In this document: piece by piece, positions 5,468 through 5,605 of the stretch
How positions within the stretch are numbered: position 1 is the first letter of the stretch
Layout: every line of letters begins with the position of its first letter
DNA from: an uncultured bacterium
GTDB lineage: Bacteria > Pseudomonadota > Alphaproteobacteria > SP197
Assembly: GCA_938014945.1 (NCBI GenBank)
Contig: CALLQH010000301.1
Location: 1 to 5,605 of the forward strand
DNA: 5,605 nucleotides
Direction of reading: 5' to 3'
The notes under the pieces: generated by a model
The model's database searches: none
Told to the model about the DNA's origin: nothing
What the model saw: only the letters and a program-made list of their open reading frames with translations
Made by a program: the position numbers and the translations under genes

Positions 5468-5605
5468 TCAGGCCGGCTGTTCGAGGCCGACCTTCTTGAG
5501 CGCGGCGGCCTGGCGTTTGGCCAGGGCCTTTTCGTCGTAGCCTTCGATCAGGTCGTGGAACAGGCGGTACCAGTTCACCTCGGCCTTGAGGTGGAGGAAG
5601 ACACT
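5468..5605 (-). CDS. C-terminal end of an unrecognised protein
   Basis: A frame with no stop runs from the window edge to a TGA at 5470-5468 and encodes the last 45 residues of a protein. Codons strongly favour G or C at the third position, as in the other genes, which supports real coding. The piece contains HLKAEVNWYRLFHDLIEGYD followed by a Lys/Ala-rich tail ending GLEQPA. It looks helical and soluble, with no membrane segment. I do not recognise the family. It lies 97 bp upstream of the beta-hydroxyacid dehydrogenase on the same strand and may share its transcript. Confidence 0.7.
   Translation of the reverse strand, partial: SVFLHLKAEVNWYRLFHDLIEGYDEKALAKRQAAALKKVGLEQPA

Overview
This 5.6 kb window is very GC-rich, with codons that strongly prefer G or C at third positions. 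Genes are tightly packed, with one- to few-base junctions. The encoded families (agmatinase-type ureohydrolases, a creatinase/M24-fold hydrolase, a zinc alcohol dehydrogenase and a beta-hydroxyacid dehydrogenase) are typical of accessory catabolic loci in soil or marine Proteobacteria. A high-GC alphaproteobacterium is my best guess, from style only: there is no rRNA or other phylogenetic marker.

Layout, left to right. (1) 1-492, + strand: the C-terminal half of a canonical agmatinase/guanidino-acid hydrolase, cut by the window edge. (2) 550-1797, - strand: a 415-residue creatinase/aminopeptidase P-fold (M24) protein, convergent with gene 1. (3) 1798-1917: a 120-bp divergent control region with two back-to-back promoter candidates and three copies of a 14-bp motif. 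(4) 1918-4440, + strand: a probable operon of a zinc alcohol dehydrogenase, a small FlaR-like P-loop protein whose ATG overlaps the dehydrogenase stop by one base, and a second, degenerate ureohydrolase-fold protein starting a few bases after the P-loop gene. (5) 4447-5370, - strand: a 3-hydroxyisobutyrate-dehydrogenase-like oxidoreductase, convergent with the operon across only 6 bp. (6) 5468-5605, - strand: the C-terminus of an unrecognised protein, 97 bp upstream of gene 5 and probably co-transcribed with it.

How the genes may work together (inference). Two C-N hydrolase folds that act on guanidino/amidino compounds (ureohydrolase and creatinase-like) lie beside two NAD-type dehydrogenases. 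This fits a catabolic module that strips urea or an amide-type group from a nitrogenous substrate and then oxidises the carbon skeleton. The M24 gene and the dehydrogenase operon share a near-symmetrical divergent promoter with mirrored motif copies, the best sequence evidence that they are co-regulated. The substrate cannot be named from the sequence.

The less ordinary points are three. The M24 protein keeps the creatinase-type catalytic His but has lost most metal ligands. The second ureohydrolase lacks both a metal-ligand His and the guanidinium-binding Glu. The divergent operator is mirrored at both promoters. No RNA genes, CRISPR arrays, insertion sequences or phage genes were seen.
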